From Rothia endophytica (GTDB lineage Bacteria; Actinomycetota; Actinomycetes; Actinomycetales; Micrococcaceae): DNA of 64,000 bases. Positions within the stretch are counted from its first letter, which is position 1; the number at the start of each line of letters is the position of its first letter. The notes beneath the pieces were generated by a model. That model made no database searches. It was given only the letters and a program-made list of their open reading frames with translations, and was not told where the DNA came from. The position numbers were made by a program, and so were the translations under genes. Location: assembly GCF_928381505.1 (NCBI RefSeq), contig NZ_CAKMSJ010000001.1, positions 372,001 through 436,000 of the forward strand. Reading direction: 5' to 3'. Below are positions 35,154 to 43,937 of the stretch, piece after piece.

Positions 35154-36071
35154 GTGGCAACTGTTGCACAGTGGGTTGAAGGAGCACGCCTTCGCACCCT
35201 GCCCCTAGCCGTTGCACCCATCATCGCAGGGTCAGCCGCTGCCTACGAGGTAGGTGAACTGCACCATTGGCGTGCTCTACTCGCTTTCCTCGTTGCCTTC
35301 TTCTTGCAGGTGGGCGTCAATTATGCCAACGACTACTCAGACGGCATCAAGGGCACGGACGAAGTTCGGGTCGGCCCACTGCGTCTGGTCGGCAGCGGTG
35401 TAGCCTCCCCCCGTTCGGTCAAGATAGCTGCCTTTATCTGCTTTGGGCTAGCGATGCTGGCGGGTCTGGGGCTGGTCTATCTTTCTCAGCAGTGGTGGTT
35501 CCTTGCAATCGGAGCTTCAGCAGTTCTGGCTGCCTGGGGTTACACCGGCGGTAAACACCCTTACGGCTATATGGGTCTGGGCGATGTTTTTGTCTTCATC
35601 TACTTCGGTCTGGTCGCCACCCTGGGTACTATGTTCACCCAGACGGCCCAGCTCACCCTGACATCCATTGTGCTGGCAGTTGCTATGGGCCTGTTCTCTT
35701 GCGGGTTGCTGATGGCTAATAACGTGCGTGATATCCCCACCGATATAGACGCCGGTAAGCGCACCCTCGCCGTCCGCCTGGGAGATACCATCTCTCGCAG
35801 AACCTACGCGGCTGAGATGATGCTGGGGCTGGGTCTCACCGTGGTGCTAGTGCCCAACAACCCCTGGTTCGCCCTGGTCTTTATCTTGATTGGCCCGGTA
35901 CTGCATTCCTCAATGACGGTTCTGTCCGGCGCCCGCGGCCTTGCCCTAATCCCCATCTTGAAGCAGGCAGGCTTTGTAGCACTTGCTTACAGCTTGCTTG
36001 CTGCCCTAGCTGTGGCGCTGGCGCCGCTCGATGTATTCACCGAGCAAATTTCAGTCTTCACCGGTTACTAA
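35154..36071 (+). CDS. menA: 1,4-Dihydroxy-2-naphthoate polyprenyltransferase
   Basis: 305-residue UbiA-family membrane enzyme, eight to nine helices. It transfers the polyprenyl chain to DHNA, giving demethylmenaquinone. The first Asp motif is NYANDYSDGIKGTD and the second NNVRDIPTDIDAGKRTLA, both complete. GTG start after GAAAGCGAG. It lies 116 bp after menE in the same direction. Substrates come from the polyprenyl synthase at 17.5 kb and the MenB branch, the product goes to MenG. Confidence 0.95.
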   Translation: MATVAQWVEGARLRTLPLAVAPIIAGSAAAYEVGELHHWRALLAFLVAFFLQVGVNYANDYSDGIKGTDEVRVGPLRLVGSGVASPRSVKIAAFICFGLAMLAGLGLVYLSQQWWFLAIGASAVLAAWGYTGGKHPYGYMGLGDVFVFIYFGLVATLGTMFTQTAQLTLTSIVLAVAMGLFSCGLLMANNVRDIPTDIDAGKRTLAVRLGDTISRRTYAAEMMLGLGLTVVLVPNNPWFALVFILIGPVLHSSMTVLSGARGLALIPILKQAGFVALAYSLLAALAVALAPLDVFTEQISVFTGY

Positions 36072-36087
36072 AACCTCACTCAACAAC

Positions 36088-36120
36088 AGAAAAGGTGCAC
36101 CGGTCAGGTGCACCTTTTCT
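36088..36120. terminator. Terminator after menA, followed by two more hairpins
   Basis: Perfect 14-bp stem AGAAAAGGTGCACC (36088-36101) with 36107-36120. Directly after it come GGCGCACAG/CTGTGCGCC (about 36127-36146) and TGGGCA/TGCCCA, three inverted repeats in a row between convergent genes. Confidence 0.8.
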
Positions 36121-36165
36121 GAGGTTGGCGCACAGCTCTGTGCGCCTTGGGCAAGTGCCCAGGTC

Positions 36166-36450
36166 TTAGAAATCTAGGCCCTGTTGTTTGCGGGTTCCTT
36201 CATCTAGCTCATCCTCAAAGGCCTGGTTTTCCTCCTCAACCTTATTCTTGGCTGGGCGTCGCTTGAACCAGCCATTGAAGTCCTTAGCAGCTGCCAGATG
36301 GAGTTTGGGGAAAGCCAGATAGCTGACGGCGAAGCCGATGACCGCGCCACCAAGAATCGATAGGTAAAGCCCTGCACCGAAATAGTAGGCTACAAAGAAA
36401 GCCGCAGTAACTAGGGCAAGACGGATGAGGGTGTACTTCAGAAAATTCAC
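36166..36450 (-). CDS. DUF4229-family small membrane protein
   Basis: 94 residues: two membrane helices (about 7-26 and 30-48) with a short turn, then a polar tail with basic (WFKRRPAKNK) and acidic (EEENQAFEDELDEGT) parts. This is the DUF4229 layout of actinobacteria; the function is unknown, though the gene often sits beside menaquinone genes. GTG start 36450 with TAGAAT 6 nt upstream, so leaderless. It is divergent from the PLD-N gene. Confidence 0.85.
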   Translation of the reverse strand: MNFLKYTLIRLALVTAAFFVAYYFGAGLYLSILGGAVIGFAVSYLAFPKLHLAAAKDFNGWFKRRPAKNKVEEENQAFEDELDEGTRKQQGLDF

Positions 36451-36545
36451 TGTTCCATTCTAGCTGACGTACCCGGGGCACTGTCGGCAACGCTGTGAGC
36501 GCACAAAGGCGCCCTAGACTTTGCTCTCGTGTCACACTGGTAGGT

Positions 36546-36956
36546 ATGGGTAGAGCTATATTAATTATTGCCGGTGGCGCCCTGCTACTAGCTATCTGGA
36601 TTTATGCAATTCTTGACGCTGCGCAGGCGGAGAGCCAAAAGGTGCGTACCCTGCCCAAGGGCTTCTGGGTAGCGGTCACTATTTTGTTCCCGCTGGTGGG
36701 ATCGGCGCTCTGGTTCTGGCTGGGGCGGCCCCGCAAAGATAAGTTTGGGTCTTTTGGTGCACCGGTTGAAAGGCCCCCGGTCGCTCCGGACGATGACCCC
36801 GAGTACCTTCGCTTTCTTGAGGCTCGCGCCAAGCGTGAACGCGAGGACCGCGAGCGCCAGAACCGCGCAACAGACCGCGGTGACGATGACGAGACTCAGG
36901 GCAAGGGCGACGGTGAGCAGCCAGATAGTGGCAGCCAGCCCGGCGAGCGCCCCTAG
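36546..36956 (+). CDS. Small membrane protein with phospholipase D N-terminal domain (PLDc_N)
   Basis: 136 residues. Two membrane helices (about 4-22 and 38-58) frame DAAQAESQKVRTLPKGFW, the PLDc_N pattern otherwise found at the N-terminus of cardiolipin synthases. Here the catalytic HKD domains are missing; a highly charged Arg/Asp/Glu tail follows. Such stand-alone proteins are common in actinobacteria, near menaquinone or lipid genes, with no known function. ATG 36546 has CACACT 7 nt upstream; an earlier ATG at 36495 would place 17 atypical residues over the promoter. Confidence 0.83.
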   Translation: MGRAILIIAGGALLLAIWIYAILDAAQAESQKVRTLPKGFWVAVTILFPLVGSALWFWLGRPRKDKFGSFGAPVERPPVAPDDDPEYLRFLEARAKREREDRERQNRATDRGDDDETQGKGDGEQPDSGSQPGERP

Positions 36957-37131
36957 TTTCTCTGTTTGAGAGTACCCGCTTTGTATTGAAAGCACCCCTC
37001 TCGTGGGTGCCTGCTGTGCAAGGCGGGTATTTTTCTGCCCCCATGGGGCGATGGCAGCCTGGAGATGCTGCCAGGCAAGGGGTGATGCTCCATCTGGTCT
37101 GTGGATACTCTTTACATTTGCTTGAAAACTT

Positions 37132-37156
37132 ACCTAGGTACATGTTGTACTTAGGT
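37132..37156 (+). promoter_or_regulatory. Palindromic operator of padR
   Basis: ACCTAGGTAC (37132-37141) and GTACTTAGGT (37147-37156), 5 nt apart, match at 9 of 10 positions. The dyad lies 16 bp before the padR start and resembles sites used by PadR regulators for autorepression. Confidence 0.6.
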
Positions 37157-37172
37157 AGGAAGGGAGATACCT

Positions 37173-37520
37173 ATGACAGCTAGCACCCACCCACCCGCCC
37201 TGCTCCGGGCACTCTTGCCCACCGGCGTCCTAACCTGCCTTGAAACCGGTAATCTGCACGGCTACGGCATCGCCGCCCGTCTTGAAGAATTGGGCTTTGG
37301 CAGGCTCAAAGGCGGTTCACTCTACCCGGCGCTCTCAAAACTAGAGGACGCCGGCGCCGTCACCGCTGGATGGATTGAAGGCAGCGGAGGCCCAGCCCGC
37401 CGTGAATATAGCATCACGCCCAAGGGACGCGCCAAACTGGCTCAAGAACGCGCCAGCCTCTCTGCTCTGGCATTGGCGCTAGGACAACCAGCCCATCTCA
37501 CCGAGGGGATACAGCAATGA
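37173..37520 (+). CDS. PadR-family transcriptional regulator
   Basis: 115 residues: winged helix with the PadR pattern CLETGNLHGYGIAARLEELG, GSLYPALSKLEDAGAV, EYSITPKGRAKL, and a short C-terminal dimer helix. ATG follows GGAAGGGAGATACCT. Its last codons overlap the next gene (ATGA), so the two are coupled. PadR genes paired with a HAAS-domain membrane protein generally control that partner and envelope-stress responses. The dyad at 37132 suggests autorepression. Confidence 0.93.
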   Translation: MTASTHPPALLRALLPTGVLTCLETGNLHGYGIAARLEELGFGRLKGGSLYPALSKLEDAGAVTAGWIEGSGGPARREYSITPKGRAKLAQERASLSALALALGQPAHLTEGIQQ

Positions 37521-38581
37521 CAGAGAGACCCTTTGACCGCATCAGTCAGAACCTGGCAGAAGTCAGCAACCGCCCAGAAGACCTGGACTGGGTTCAGGTT
37601 GCCTTTGGCATGTTCCTCAAAGAGAATGTTCGCCCCTCACGTGCCGAAAGTGCTATCAATGGCTGCATCCGCGCTATCGCTGACACTGGCGAGAGTGCCC
37701 ACCAGCTTTTCGGCGACCCCTCAGAATGGGTCTTTAAGAAAACCGCTAGCTGGCGGCAGAAAGGCACTCAGGCCTTCGAGCCGAACGAACCCATGAACTG
37801 GTGGTGGTGTTGCCTCCTATCCTTCTTCGGCGCTGCAAAGACATCCGTACTCTTCTGGCTGTACTGTCTACTAAGCCACGAAACAACCAGCTCAAACATG
37901 GTGATTTTCAGTCTGGGTATAGGCCTTATGCTGGGTCTTATCTATTACGTCTATGCACAGGTGCTACCCCGCCGTGGCTTTGCCTGGGCTATAGCTGCAG
38001 GCGGTGCAACCACTGTGGGGCTCTCTTTTTCTCTAGCATTTGCGCTCGAACAGGCCCAGCACCTCAGCAGACCAGTTCCTATCTGGTGGCACCTAGTTGT
38101 TGCTCTGGGAATGCTTGCCCTCATTGTTCTTTTCTACAAGCTGGTGCCTGAGCCTGCTCATCGCCGTGAGGAAACCAACTACGACCCCTCTGACCAGCAT
38201 GCCTGGCTTAGAACGTTTAGAACAGAGCTGAATAAACGCAATGACATGACGGGCGCCCGCGTCCGAGACGAAGTTGCCCTGGTCCTAGCGCATAGCAGGG
38301 AAACCGGCACGACCTTTGATGAAGAGTTCGGCCACCCCGTCACCTACGCTCGTAGCCTGGCAGAACAAAGCAGCGTTAAGCCCTACCGCTTAATGCTCTA
38401 TGCCTTCTTCATGGTGGCTGCAGGTATCTATTGGTTTTATTCAGCTCTTACTGCTGGTGATGGAAGTGTCTGGTGGCGGGTGCCGCTTGGCCTCTTTGTT
38501 CTCATCATCCTGACGCTTGAAGCCAAGGCCTCTTGGGCAACCTACCGCAGTAGCCGCCAGGCGTCCGCCCCGGATGCCTAA
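37517..38581 (+). CDS. Membrane protein with two HAAS-like cytoplasmic domains
   Basis: 354 residues. The N-terminal 85 and the stretch 225-290 look like HAAS-type helical domains (both end in FGDPSEWV / FGHPVTYARSLAE, the conserved G-x-P). Four membrane helices lie between them (about 98-210) and two follow (about 295-345). HAAS proteins are encoded with PadR regulators and are thought to interact with them. Two such domains around the membrane part is uncommon. The start overlaps padR by 4 bp. A strong terminator follows. Confidence 0.8.
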   Translation: MTERPFDRISQNLAEVSNRPEDLDWVQVAFGMFLKENVRPSRAESAINGCIRAIADTGESAHQLFGDPSEWVFKKTASWRQKGTQAFEPNEPMNWWWCCLLSFFGAAKTSVLFWLYCLLSHETTSSNMVIFSLGIGLMLGLIYYVYAQVLPRRGFAWAIAAGGATTVGLSFSLAFALEQAQHLSRPVPIWWHLVVALGMLALIVLFYKLVPEPAHRREETNYDPSDQHAWLRTFRTELNKRNDMTGARVRDEVALVLAHSRETGTTFDEEFGHPVTYARSLAEQSSVKPYRLMLYAFFMVAAGIYWFYSALTAGDGSVWWRVPLGLFVLIILTLEAKASWATYRSSRQASAPDA

Positions 38582-38598
38582 GCCAATCTCAGACCGAG

Positions 38599-38640
38599 AA
38601 AAATACCCGCTGACCTCCCCAAAGGTCAGCGGGTATTTTT
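38599..38640. terminator. Bidirectional terminator
   Basis: Perfect 18-bp stem (38599-38616 with 38623-38640), A-run before and T-run after, so it works for the HAAS gene and the convergent ccsB operon. Confidence 0.92.
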
Positions 38641-38662
38641 CTGTTCTAGCAAGCGCTAGGGC

Positions 38663-39751
38663 CTATAGACCTGAGTAGGAGTGCAGGCCAGAGAAGTAAA
38701 CGTTCACCACGGTGAAGTTGAAAATAATGCAGAGGTAACCCACGATGGACAGCCAGGCTGAGGGAGGGCCGGACCAGCCGCGGGTGGCGCGGGCGTGCAG
38801 GTAGGCTGCGTAGACCACCCAGATGATGAAGGTCCATACTTCCTTGGTGTCCCAGCCCCAGTAGCGTCCCCAAGCCTTTTCAGCCCAAATAGCACCGGCG
38901 GCCAGGGTGAAGGTCCACATCACGAACCCAACGGCGTTGAGGCGGAATGAGAAATTTTCCAGGGCGGTAGATGAGGGAATCAGTCGCATAAAACCCAGGC
39001 GGGTGAGCTTGGTGCTTTGGTCAGCAATAATCTGACGTTCGCGTGAGGTCTGCACCAGCTGCAGGATTGCCATAGCGAAAGTAATGGTAAAGATTGCTGA
39101 TGCCAGCACCGCAATCGATACGTGGATCACCAGCCAGTAGGACTGCAGCGCGGGCTTGAGTTGACCCACGGGCGTTGGGAAGCCGATGGTTGCTGCGGTC
39201 ATCATGGTTAGCGCCAGGCCAGAGACCAGCACGCCCACAAAGCGCAGGTCGCGGAAAATCAGAGAGATCAAGAAGACTGTAACTACGAGGAAAGCACCGG
39301 TGGTGCAGAACTCGTACATATTGCCCCAGGGCACGCGGTTAGCGGCCAGGGCACGGCTTAGCACACCCGCACAGTGAATAGCAGCACCCAGCGCCAGAAT
39401 CACCACAGCGGCGCGGGCAGCGGCACGGCGGGCACCGGTGTAGCGCATATCTGCATCGGCTACGTGGGCCTCGATTTTCTTGGCTGCTGAGCGCTTATAG
39501 CTCATTCCTCGTTCGCCGGTCCCCTGCTCGATACCGCTAATACGAGCAGACTTTGCGGAGCCTGAAAGCGCACCTGCGCCCACCAGTTCACGTCCCCTCA
39601 CCTGTGCCTCTTCAAGGCGCTGGGTGGTGCGGGAGTTAGAGGCGATGTCCCAGGCGAAGGCGATAAACGCCACCATGTAGGTAACGGCGGCGAGGTACAT
39701 GAAAAGCTCGCTCCATTGGGCAAGGTTTTCGCTAATTTCAGGCATAGTCAC
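38663..39751 (-). CDS. ccsB: Cytochrome c biogenesis protein CcsB (haem ligase subunit)
   Basis: 362 residues, system II cytochrome c maturation. Eight or so membrane helices, with the haem-binding WWD region as WGRYWGWDTKEVWTFIIW near residue 290 and conserved His residues in flanking outer loops (IHCAGVLSR, LVIHVSIAV, YLHAR). With ResB it moves haem outward and attaches it to apocytochrome c. It is the last gene of the operon tlpA-ccdA-resB-ccsB. ATG 39751 follows a weak AACGAAATGAGTG. Confidence 0.94.
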   Translation of the reverse strand: MTMPEISENLAQWSELFMYLAAVTYMVAFIAFAWDIASNSRTTQRLEEAQVRGRELVGAGALSGSAKSARISGIEQGTGERGMSYKRSAAKKIEAHVADADMRYTGARRAAARAAVVILALGAAIHCAGVLSRALAANRVPWGNMYEFCTTGAFLVVTVFLISLIFRDLRFVGVLVSGLALTMMTAATIGFPTPVGQLKPALQSYWLVIHVSIAVLASAIFTITFAMAILQLVQTSRERQIIADQSTKLTRLGFMRLIPSSTALENFSFRLNAVGFVMWTFTLAAGAIWAEKAWGRYWGWDTKEVWTFIIWVVYAAYLHARATRGWSGPPSAWLSIVGYLCIIFNFTVVNVYFSGLHSYSGL

Positions 39752-39810
39752 TCATTTCGTTGGGAAGGCAGGCGTTGGACGTCGGTGCGCTGTGAGCAGG
39801 GTGGTTTAGT

Positions 39811-41406
39811 TTATGCTTCATCAAATTCTAGCCCCCAAGCGGATGCAAAGAGGTCGGTCAAGCGGTCGGCTTCGTCCGCAAGTCGCGGGTCTTCACCGCG
39901 AGCGAGCAGGGCGTATTCAACGGTGAGCACGCGGTCTGCGCCTTCGCCGCTGCTGGAAGCGCGCACCCAGACACGACGACGTGCCACGAAGAGGGAGATA
40001 ATAAGACCGATGAAGAGCAGGATAAAGGAAACCAGCGCAATGGGGCGACCGGGGTCTGAGCGAATTTCAAGGCCGGCGTACCGTTTGACGCCCAGCATTT
40101 CGATGGTGCCGTGACCTTCAGGCAGTTGTACTGATGGTCTGGAGCCATCGAGCACAATACCGTTGCCCTTAGCCATGGTGTTGAGGTCTTCTAGGCTGTC
40201 AACATCCAGTACATAAACGTTCTGAGGGACGCCATCATCAAGCCCCAGGTCGCCGGTATACGACTGGAGTACCAGCATGGGGTTATAGAGATCTGAGTCG
40301 ATAGAGGTGGGTGCACCGTACTCGGTTTCACCGGTAGGCAGGAACATTCCCACAAAACCCAGCTGGCCGGGGTGGGCATCCGGCACCTTGAGCACAATGG
40401 AGGAAAGATAGCTCATGCCAGAGGTCAACCCCACAACGGGCCCCTCATAGGCGATGCTGCCATCGTCGTTAGTCACGCGCACAATGGGGGCATACCCGTT
40501 GCCCAAGAGGTAAATACTGGTGCCCTCAATATAGATAGGCTCATTCACCTTCAGGGTTTCAGTGCTAGTTTCGCCTTTGCTGTCCGTCAAGGTCATTTCA
40601 GCAGTGTAGCCAATGTCGTCCCCGTAGGTGGGTGACCCCTCCTGTCGGTCGTAGGCAACCTCAAAGCTATCTAGAGTTGCTGAATATGGGTTGAGCCAGT
40701 CGGGGTTGTAGTTGGTACCAGGATCGAAGGAGTCATAGCTAATAAGGGAGTTAACGAAGGTCTCGCCTTCAACCACTACTTTCTGCCCACTGTAACCAAA
40801 CAGCGAACCCGCCCCGAACGCCACCAGCACACCAATCATGGCTACGTGGAAGAGGATGTTACCGAACTCCCGCAGGTAACCGCGTTCAGCACCCACGCTC
40901 AAGACACCGGGAGCATCTTCACGGGTTTCTACGCGGTAGCCACGCTTCTTGAGCACCGCCGCAGCGTCGTCGATAGCCCTGTTCGCATCTAGATCTCCAG
41001 CGCCTGCAGGGATCGTCAGGGTTCGGTGCTGAGGAAGTCTGCCAAAGTTCTTGGGAGTTCTGGCAGGGGGTGTTTTCATGGAGCGGTAGTGTTTTGCCGC
41101 TCGGGGTAGCACACAGCCAATCAGCGATATGAAAAGGAGGAGGTAAATGGAGGCGAACCACACGGAAGAGAACACATCAAAGAGCTGCAGAAAGTCAGCA
41201 ATTGGCCCCCAGGTAGGGTGCGCCTCGATGTAGTCGTTGACCTTGGCGGGGTCTTGAATACGCTGCGGGAAGATGGAGCCGGGAACAGCTGCAACAGCGA
41301 GCAGCAAGAGCAAGAAGAGCGCGGTGTTCATCTTGGTCAGCTGGGTCCATGCCCAGCGGAGCATTTCGAGAGGCCCGAGCGCTGCAGCGTCTTTAGTATC
41401 AGCCAT
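39811..41406 (-). CDS. resB: Cytochrome c biogenesis protein ResB
   Basis: 531 residues: three N-terminal membrane helices (RWAWTQLTKMNTALFLLLLL at the start), a large extracytoplasmic domain (about 215-455), and a fourth helix near 460-485. The motif PGSIFPQR after helix 1 is typical. Partner of CcsB in haem delivery. ATG 41406 after TCCAAGGAAACC. Gaps to neighbours are 59 and 32 bp, consistent with one operon. Confidence 0.94.
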   Translation of the reverse strand: MADTKDAAALGPLEMLRWAWTQLTKMNTALFLLLLLAVAAVPGSIFPQRIQDPAKVNDYIEAHPTWGPIADFLQLFDVFSSVWFASIYLLLFISLIGCVLPRAAKHYRSMKTPPARTPKNFGRLPQHRTLTIPAGAGDLDANRAIDDAAAVLKKRGYRVETREDAPGVLSVGAERGYLREFGNILFHVAMIGVLVAFGAGSLFGYSGQKVVVEGETFVNSLISYDSFDPGTNYNPDWLNPYSATLDSFEVAYDRQEGSPTYGDDIGYTAEMTLTDSKGETSTETLKVNEPIYIEGTSIYLLGNGYAPIVRVTNDDGSIAYEGPVVGLTSGMSYLSSIVLKVPDAHPGQLGFVGMFLPTGETEYGAPTSIDSDLYNPMLVLQSYTGDLGLDDGVPQNVYVLDVDSLEDLNTMAKGNGIVLDGSRPSVQLPEGHGTIEMLGVKRYAGLEIRSDPGRPIALVSFILLFIGLIISLFVARRRVWVRASSSGEGADRVLTVEYALLARGEDPRLADEADRLTDLFASAWGLEFDEA

Positions 41407-41438
41407 GGTTTCCTTGGAGCGTGTGTGAAGTGTGAAGT

Positions 41439-42191
41439 TTAAATCGGTAGTTGGTAGACCGGCATCGTGGCCTGAAACCAGGACATCATGCTAGTCCAGG
41501 CCCCGGTTGCGATGAGAATGCCAATGAAGATCAGCATGAGACCACCTAAGCGCTGCAGCGTTAGTTTGTGCTTGCGCAACCAGCCCAGGGTATTCACTCC
41601 CCTACTGACAGCCAGCGCAACCAACAGGAAGGGCACTCCTAGGCCCAAGCAGTAGGCTAGCGTGAGCGCAATGGCCTTGGTGTTATCAGACCCACCGGTG
41701 TAGACAAGAGTTTGCACGGCAGCAAAGGTGGGGCCAATGCAGGGGGCCCAGCCCAGCCCAAAGGTAATACCTAGAATGGGCGCTCCCCAGAGCCCGGCAG
41801 GTGGTTTTCTCTCAATCTTTCGGTCGCGCTGAAAGAAATTGAAGCGGCCCATGAAGACCAGACCCATGAGAATGACCAGTAAACCAAGAACCAGGTTCAC
41901 CCAGGTCTGCCCCCGCAGCCAGGGGGCGGCCCCCAACTGCGCCAGCACCACTGACATCAGCACAAAAATAAAGGAGAACCCCAGTACGAAAAGCCCGATA
42001 CCGGTCACGGTGCGGGCTGTACGGGCTCGCGGGCTCATCTCAGCACCGGAGAGACCGCTAACGTACCCCAGGTAGCCGGGCACCAGTGGCAGGACGCAGG
42101 GGGAAGCGAAAGAGACTAGCCCGGCTAGCGACGCAATGGGCAGCGCCAACCAGAGCGAGCCGTCTAAAACGATTTCCCCGAAGTTAGGCAT
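41439..42191 (-). CDS. ccdA: CcdA thiol-disulfide transmembrane protein
   Basis: 250 residues, six membrane helices. It passes electrons across the membrane to keep apocytochrome haem-binding thiols reduced. The two active Cys are in SFASPCVLPLVPGYLG (helix 1) and LGWAPCIGPTFAA (helix 4). ATG 42191 (MPNFGEIV) overlaps the end of tlpA, preceded by AAGAGCAGG; the longer frame would start within tlpA. The overlap shows coupling with its likely target, TlpA. Confidence 0.94.
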   Translation of the reverse strand: MPNFGEIVLDGSLWLALPIASLAGLVSFASPCVLPLVPGYLGYVSGLSGAEMSPRARTARTVTGIGLFVLGFSFIFVLMSVVLAQLGAAPWLRGQTWVNLVLGLLVILMGLVFMGRFNFFQRDRKIERKPPAGLWGAPILGITFGLGWAPCIGPTFAAVQTLVYTGGSDNTKAIALTLAYCLGLGVPFLLVALAVSRGVNTLGWLRKHKLTLQRLGGLMLIFIGILIATGAWTSMMSWFQATMPVYQLPI

Positions 42192-42792
42192 TCGCCTGCT
42201 CTTCAAGAATGGTGCGCAGAATTGAGGGGTCAATCTGACCCAGGATTCGCGCGGCCACCCTGCCCTGGGCGTCCAAAACTACGGTGGTTGGTACGGCCTG
42301 AGCGGGCACATACTTGCTCAACCCCAGAAGCACCTTGCCGTTGAGGTCGCGGTAAGAGGGGTATTCAACTCCGAAGTTCTTTTCAAAGGCTTCAGCCGTG
42401 CCCTTTTCATCGCGTACATTGGCACCCAGGAAGGTGATCTTATCGCCAAAAGTCTGGTGCAGGGAGTTGAGATCAGGGGCCTCACTACGGCAGGGTGCGC
42501 AACCTGCATACCAGAAGTTCAGCATCACGGGCTTGCCACGCAGACTTGCCGCACTGAGGGTGCTACCGTCAAAGAGCTCATTTTCGAATTCAACCGGCTC
42601 GCCGCGCTCTGCCTCAGCGTACTCCGTCACGCTGCCGTCTCCGGCAATATAGCCTTTAGAATCTCCGGCGTTAGCCTGGGCTGCCAGTGAATCTTCGTCA
42701 GATGAGCAAGCGGTCAGCAGAGCTGCGCCGCCCAAAAGACCCAGGCTGAGTGCCTGTTTACGGCTGAAACGCGGTGAGATTGGTGAAGGCAT
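42184..42792 (-). CDS. TlpA/ResA-type membrane-anchored thioredoxin
   Basis: 202 residues. The N-terminus has a lipobox LTAC (Cys about 29) after SRKQALSLGLLGGAA, with Arg residues that may mark Tat export. The thioredoxin fold holds CAPC in NFWYAGCAPCRSEAPDL and the cis-Pro in AQAVPTTVVLD. It reduces the CxxCH of apocytochromes using electrons from CcdA. First gene of the operon; a histidine phosphatase gene ends 52 bp upstream. Confidence 0.93.
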   Translation of the reverse strand: MPSPISPRFSRKQALSLGLLGGAALLTACSSDEDSLAAQANAGDSKGYIAGDGSVTEYAEAERGEPVEFENELFDGSTLSAASLRGKPVMLNFWYAGCAPCRSEAPDLNSLHQTFGDKITFLGANVRDEKGTAEAFEKNFGVEYPSYRDLNGKVLLGLSKYVPAQAVPTTVVLDAQGRVAARILGQIDPSILRTILEEQANA

Positions 42793-42844
42793 GGTGCGGT
42801 GCTCTCTTCAGTAAAACCAGACGGTAGATTTAGCCAAAACTCTA

Positions 42845-43534
42845 TTATGACCCGGGTAGCTGAATGACACCTGAGTACAGCTCGGCAGCAGGCTCAGTGT
42901 AGGTCAGACTCGGTGTACCGGGGCTGAAAATATCGTCAAAGTGCAGAGAGGTAATAGAGGCCAGGTTAGTCTGACGCTTGCGGGGATCATGGGGCAGCAG
43001 CCCACCCTCAACAGAGGTACGTGCCATCCAAATGGGTAGCTGGTGGGACACAATAATCGCTTCAGCACCAGCCCCACCCTTCTCATAAGCGGTACGAGCT
43101 GCATCCTTAATCGCCTCGGCCATACGGGTGATCTGCTGGCGGTAAGGCTCACCCCAGGATGGGCGCAGGGGGTTGAGCAGGTGCGGCCAGTGGGCAGGGT
43201 GCTTTAGCAGTTCGTCCTTGGTGACGTGCAATCCCTCAAAATAATTATCTGCCTCAATAACGCGCTCATCGTGCACCGCGGTCAAGCCCAGCAGCTCCTC
43301 AATAGGGGCAGCTGACTCCTGAGTGCGAGTCAGAGGAGAGCAGACCAGATGCACAATATTTGCACCGGCATCAGCACGGCGCTTAAACTCTTCTGCTGAG
43401 AGTCGCACCATTTTCTGCCCAGCCTCTGACAGGTGGTAACCCGGCAGCCTACCGTAGACAATGCGCTGGGGGTTGTGAACTTCACCGTGGCGCATGAGAT
43501 GAACGGTAACCGGTGCTTTTTCTGAGGTAGTCAT
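42845..43534 (-). CDS. Histidine phosphatase family protein
   Basis: 229 residues. The phosphoglycerate-mutase-like motif RHG is in VHLMRHGEVHNP, with catalytic second His in IIVSHQLPIW and Arg in CSPLTRTQESA. In this chromosomal position, before cytochrome c genes, it is a common neighbour in actinobacteria. Substrate unknown. ATG 43534 has GACACT-GGTTTG in front, a leaderless-like arrangement; TTG 43537 is an alternative. Confidence 0.9.
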   Translation of the reverse strand: MTTSEKAPVTVHLMRHGEVHNPQRIVYGRLPGYHLSEAGQKMVRLSAEEFKRRADAGANIVHLVCSPLTRTQESAAPIEELLGLTAVHDERVIEADNYFEGLHVTKDELLKHPAHWPHLLNPLRPSWGEPYRQQITRMAEAIKDAARTAYEKGGAGAEAIIVSHQLPIWMARTSVEGGLLPHDPRKRQTNLASITSLHFDDIFSPGTPSLTYTEPAAELYSGVIQLPGS

Positions 43535-43609
43535 CAAACCAGTGTCTCAAAGATAGAGCGCCGGTGCCAGCGGTGACGCCCTCGTAATTACTCCCGTCTC
43601 CAGCAGATT

Positions 43610-43864
43610 TCAGGCTGCCAGTTTCTTTTCCAGTAGCTTAGCCAGGCGGCGAGCATTAACCTGCCAAAAATCTTTGACTTCCCCATCAACTAACAAGACC
43701 GGGATTTCGTTCTTATGCCGTTCAAAAAGCTGGGGGTCATTTTCGATATTAGTTTCGGTAAAACTCAGCCCGAAGCGGGCGGCAACTTCACCTGTAGTCT
43801 GCCGCGCAGCTTCGCAGAGGTGGCAGCCGGGCTTGGTTAACAGTTCAATCGTGGGAGTAGCCAT
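43610..43864 (-). CDS. Glutaredoxin-like protein
   Basis: 84 residues, thioredoxin fold. Active site CHLC in TKPGCHLCEAARQT, cis-Pro region NEIPVLLVDGEV. Glutaredoxin-family proteins of this type (DUF836-like) are frequent in actinobacteria, which use mycothiol. ATG 43864 preceded by TACAGT-GGTTCT, leaderless. The basic C-terminus (KLLEKKLAA) is short. Confidence 0.88.
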   Translation of the reverse strand: MATPTIELLTKPGCHLCEAARQTTGEVAARFGLSFTETNIENDPQLFERHKNEIPVLLVDGEVKDFWQVNARRLAKLLEKKLAA

Positions 43865-43897
43865 AGAACCACTGTAGCGCTAGGGGCTTATACAGCA

Positions 43898-43926
43898 CGA
43901 GCCCCGCACAAACTGTGCGGGGCTCG
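43898..43926 (-). terminator. Hairpin after the bS22 gene
   Basis: Perfect 13-bp stem CGAGCCCCGCACA (43898-43910) with 43914-43926, 11 bp after the bS22 stop. The T-run is missing, and the promoter of the glutaredoxin gene lies just beyond. Confidence 0.55.
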
Positions 43927-43937
43927 CGGTGAAGAAT

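Noticed and set aside
36545..37143. Minus-strand frames (135 and 154 residues) over the PLDc_N gene and its tail
   Set aside because: They overlap a gene with a clear two-helix PLDc_N pattern and carry no recognisable domain.
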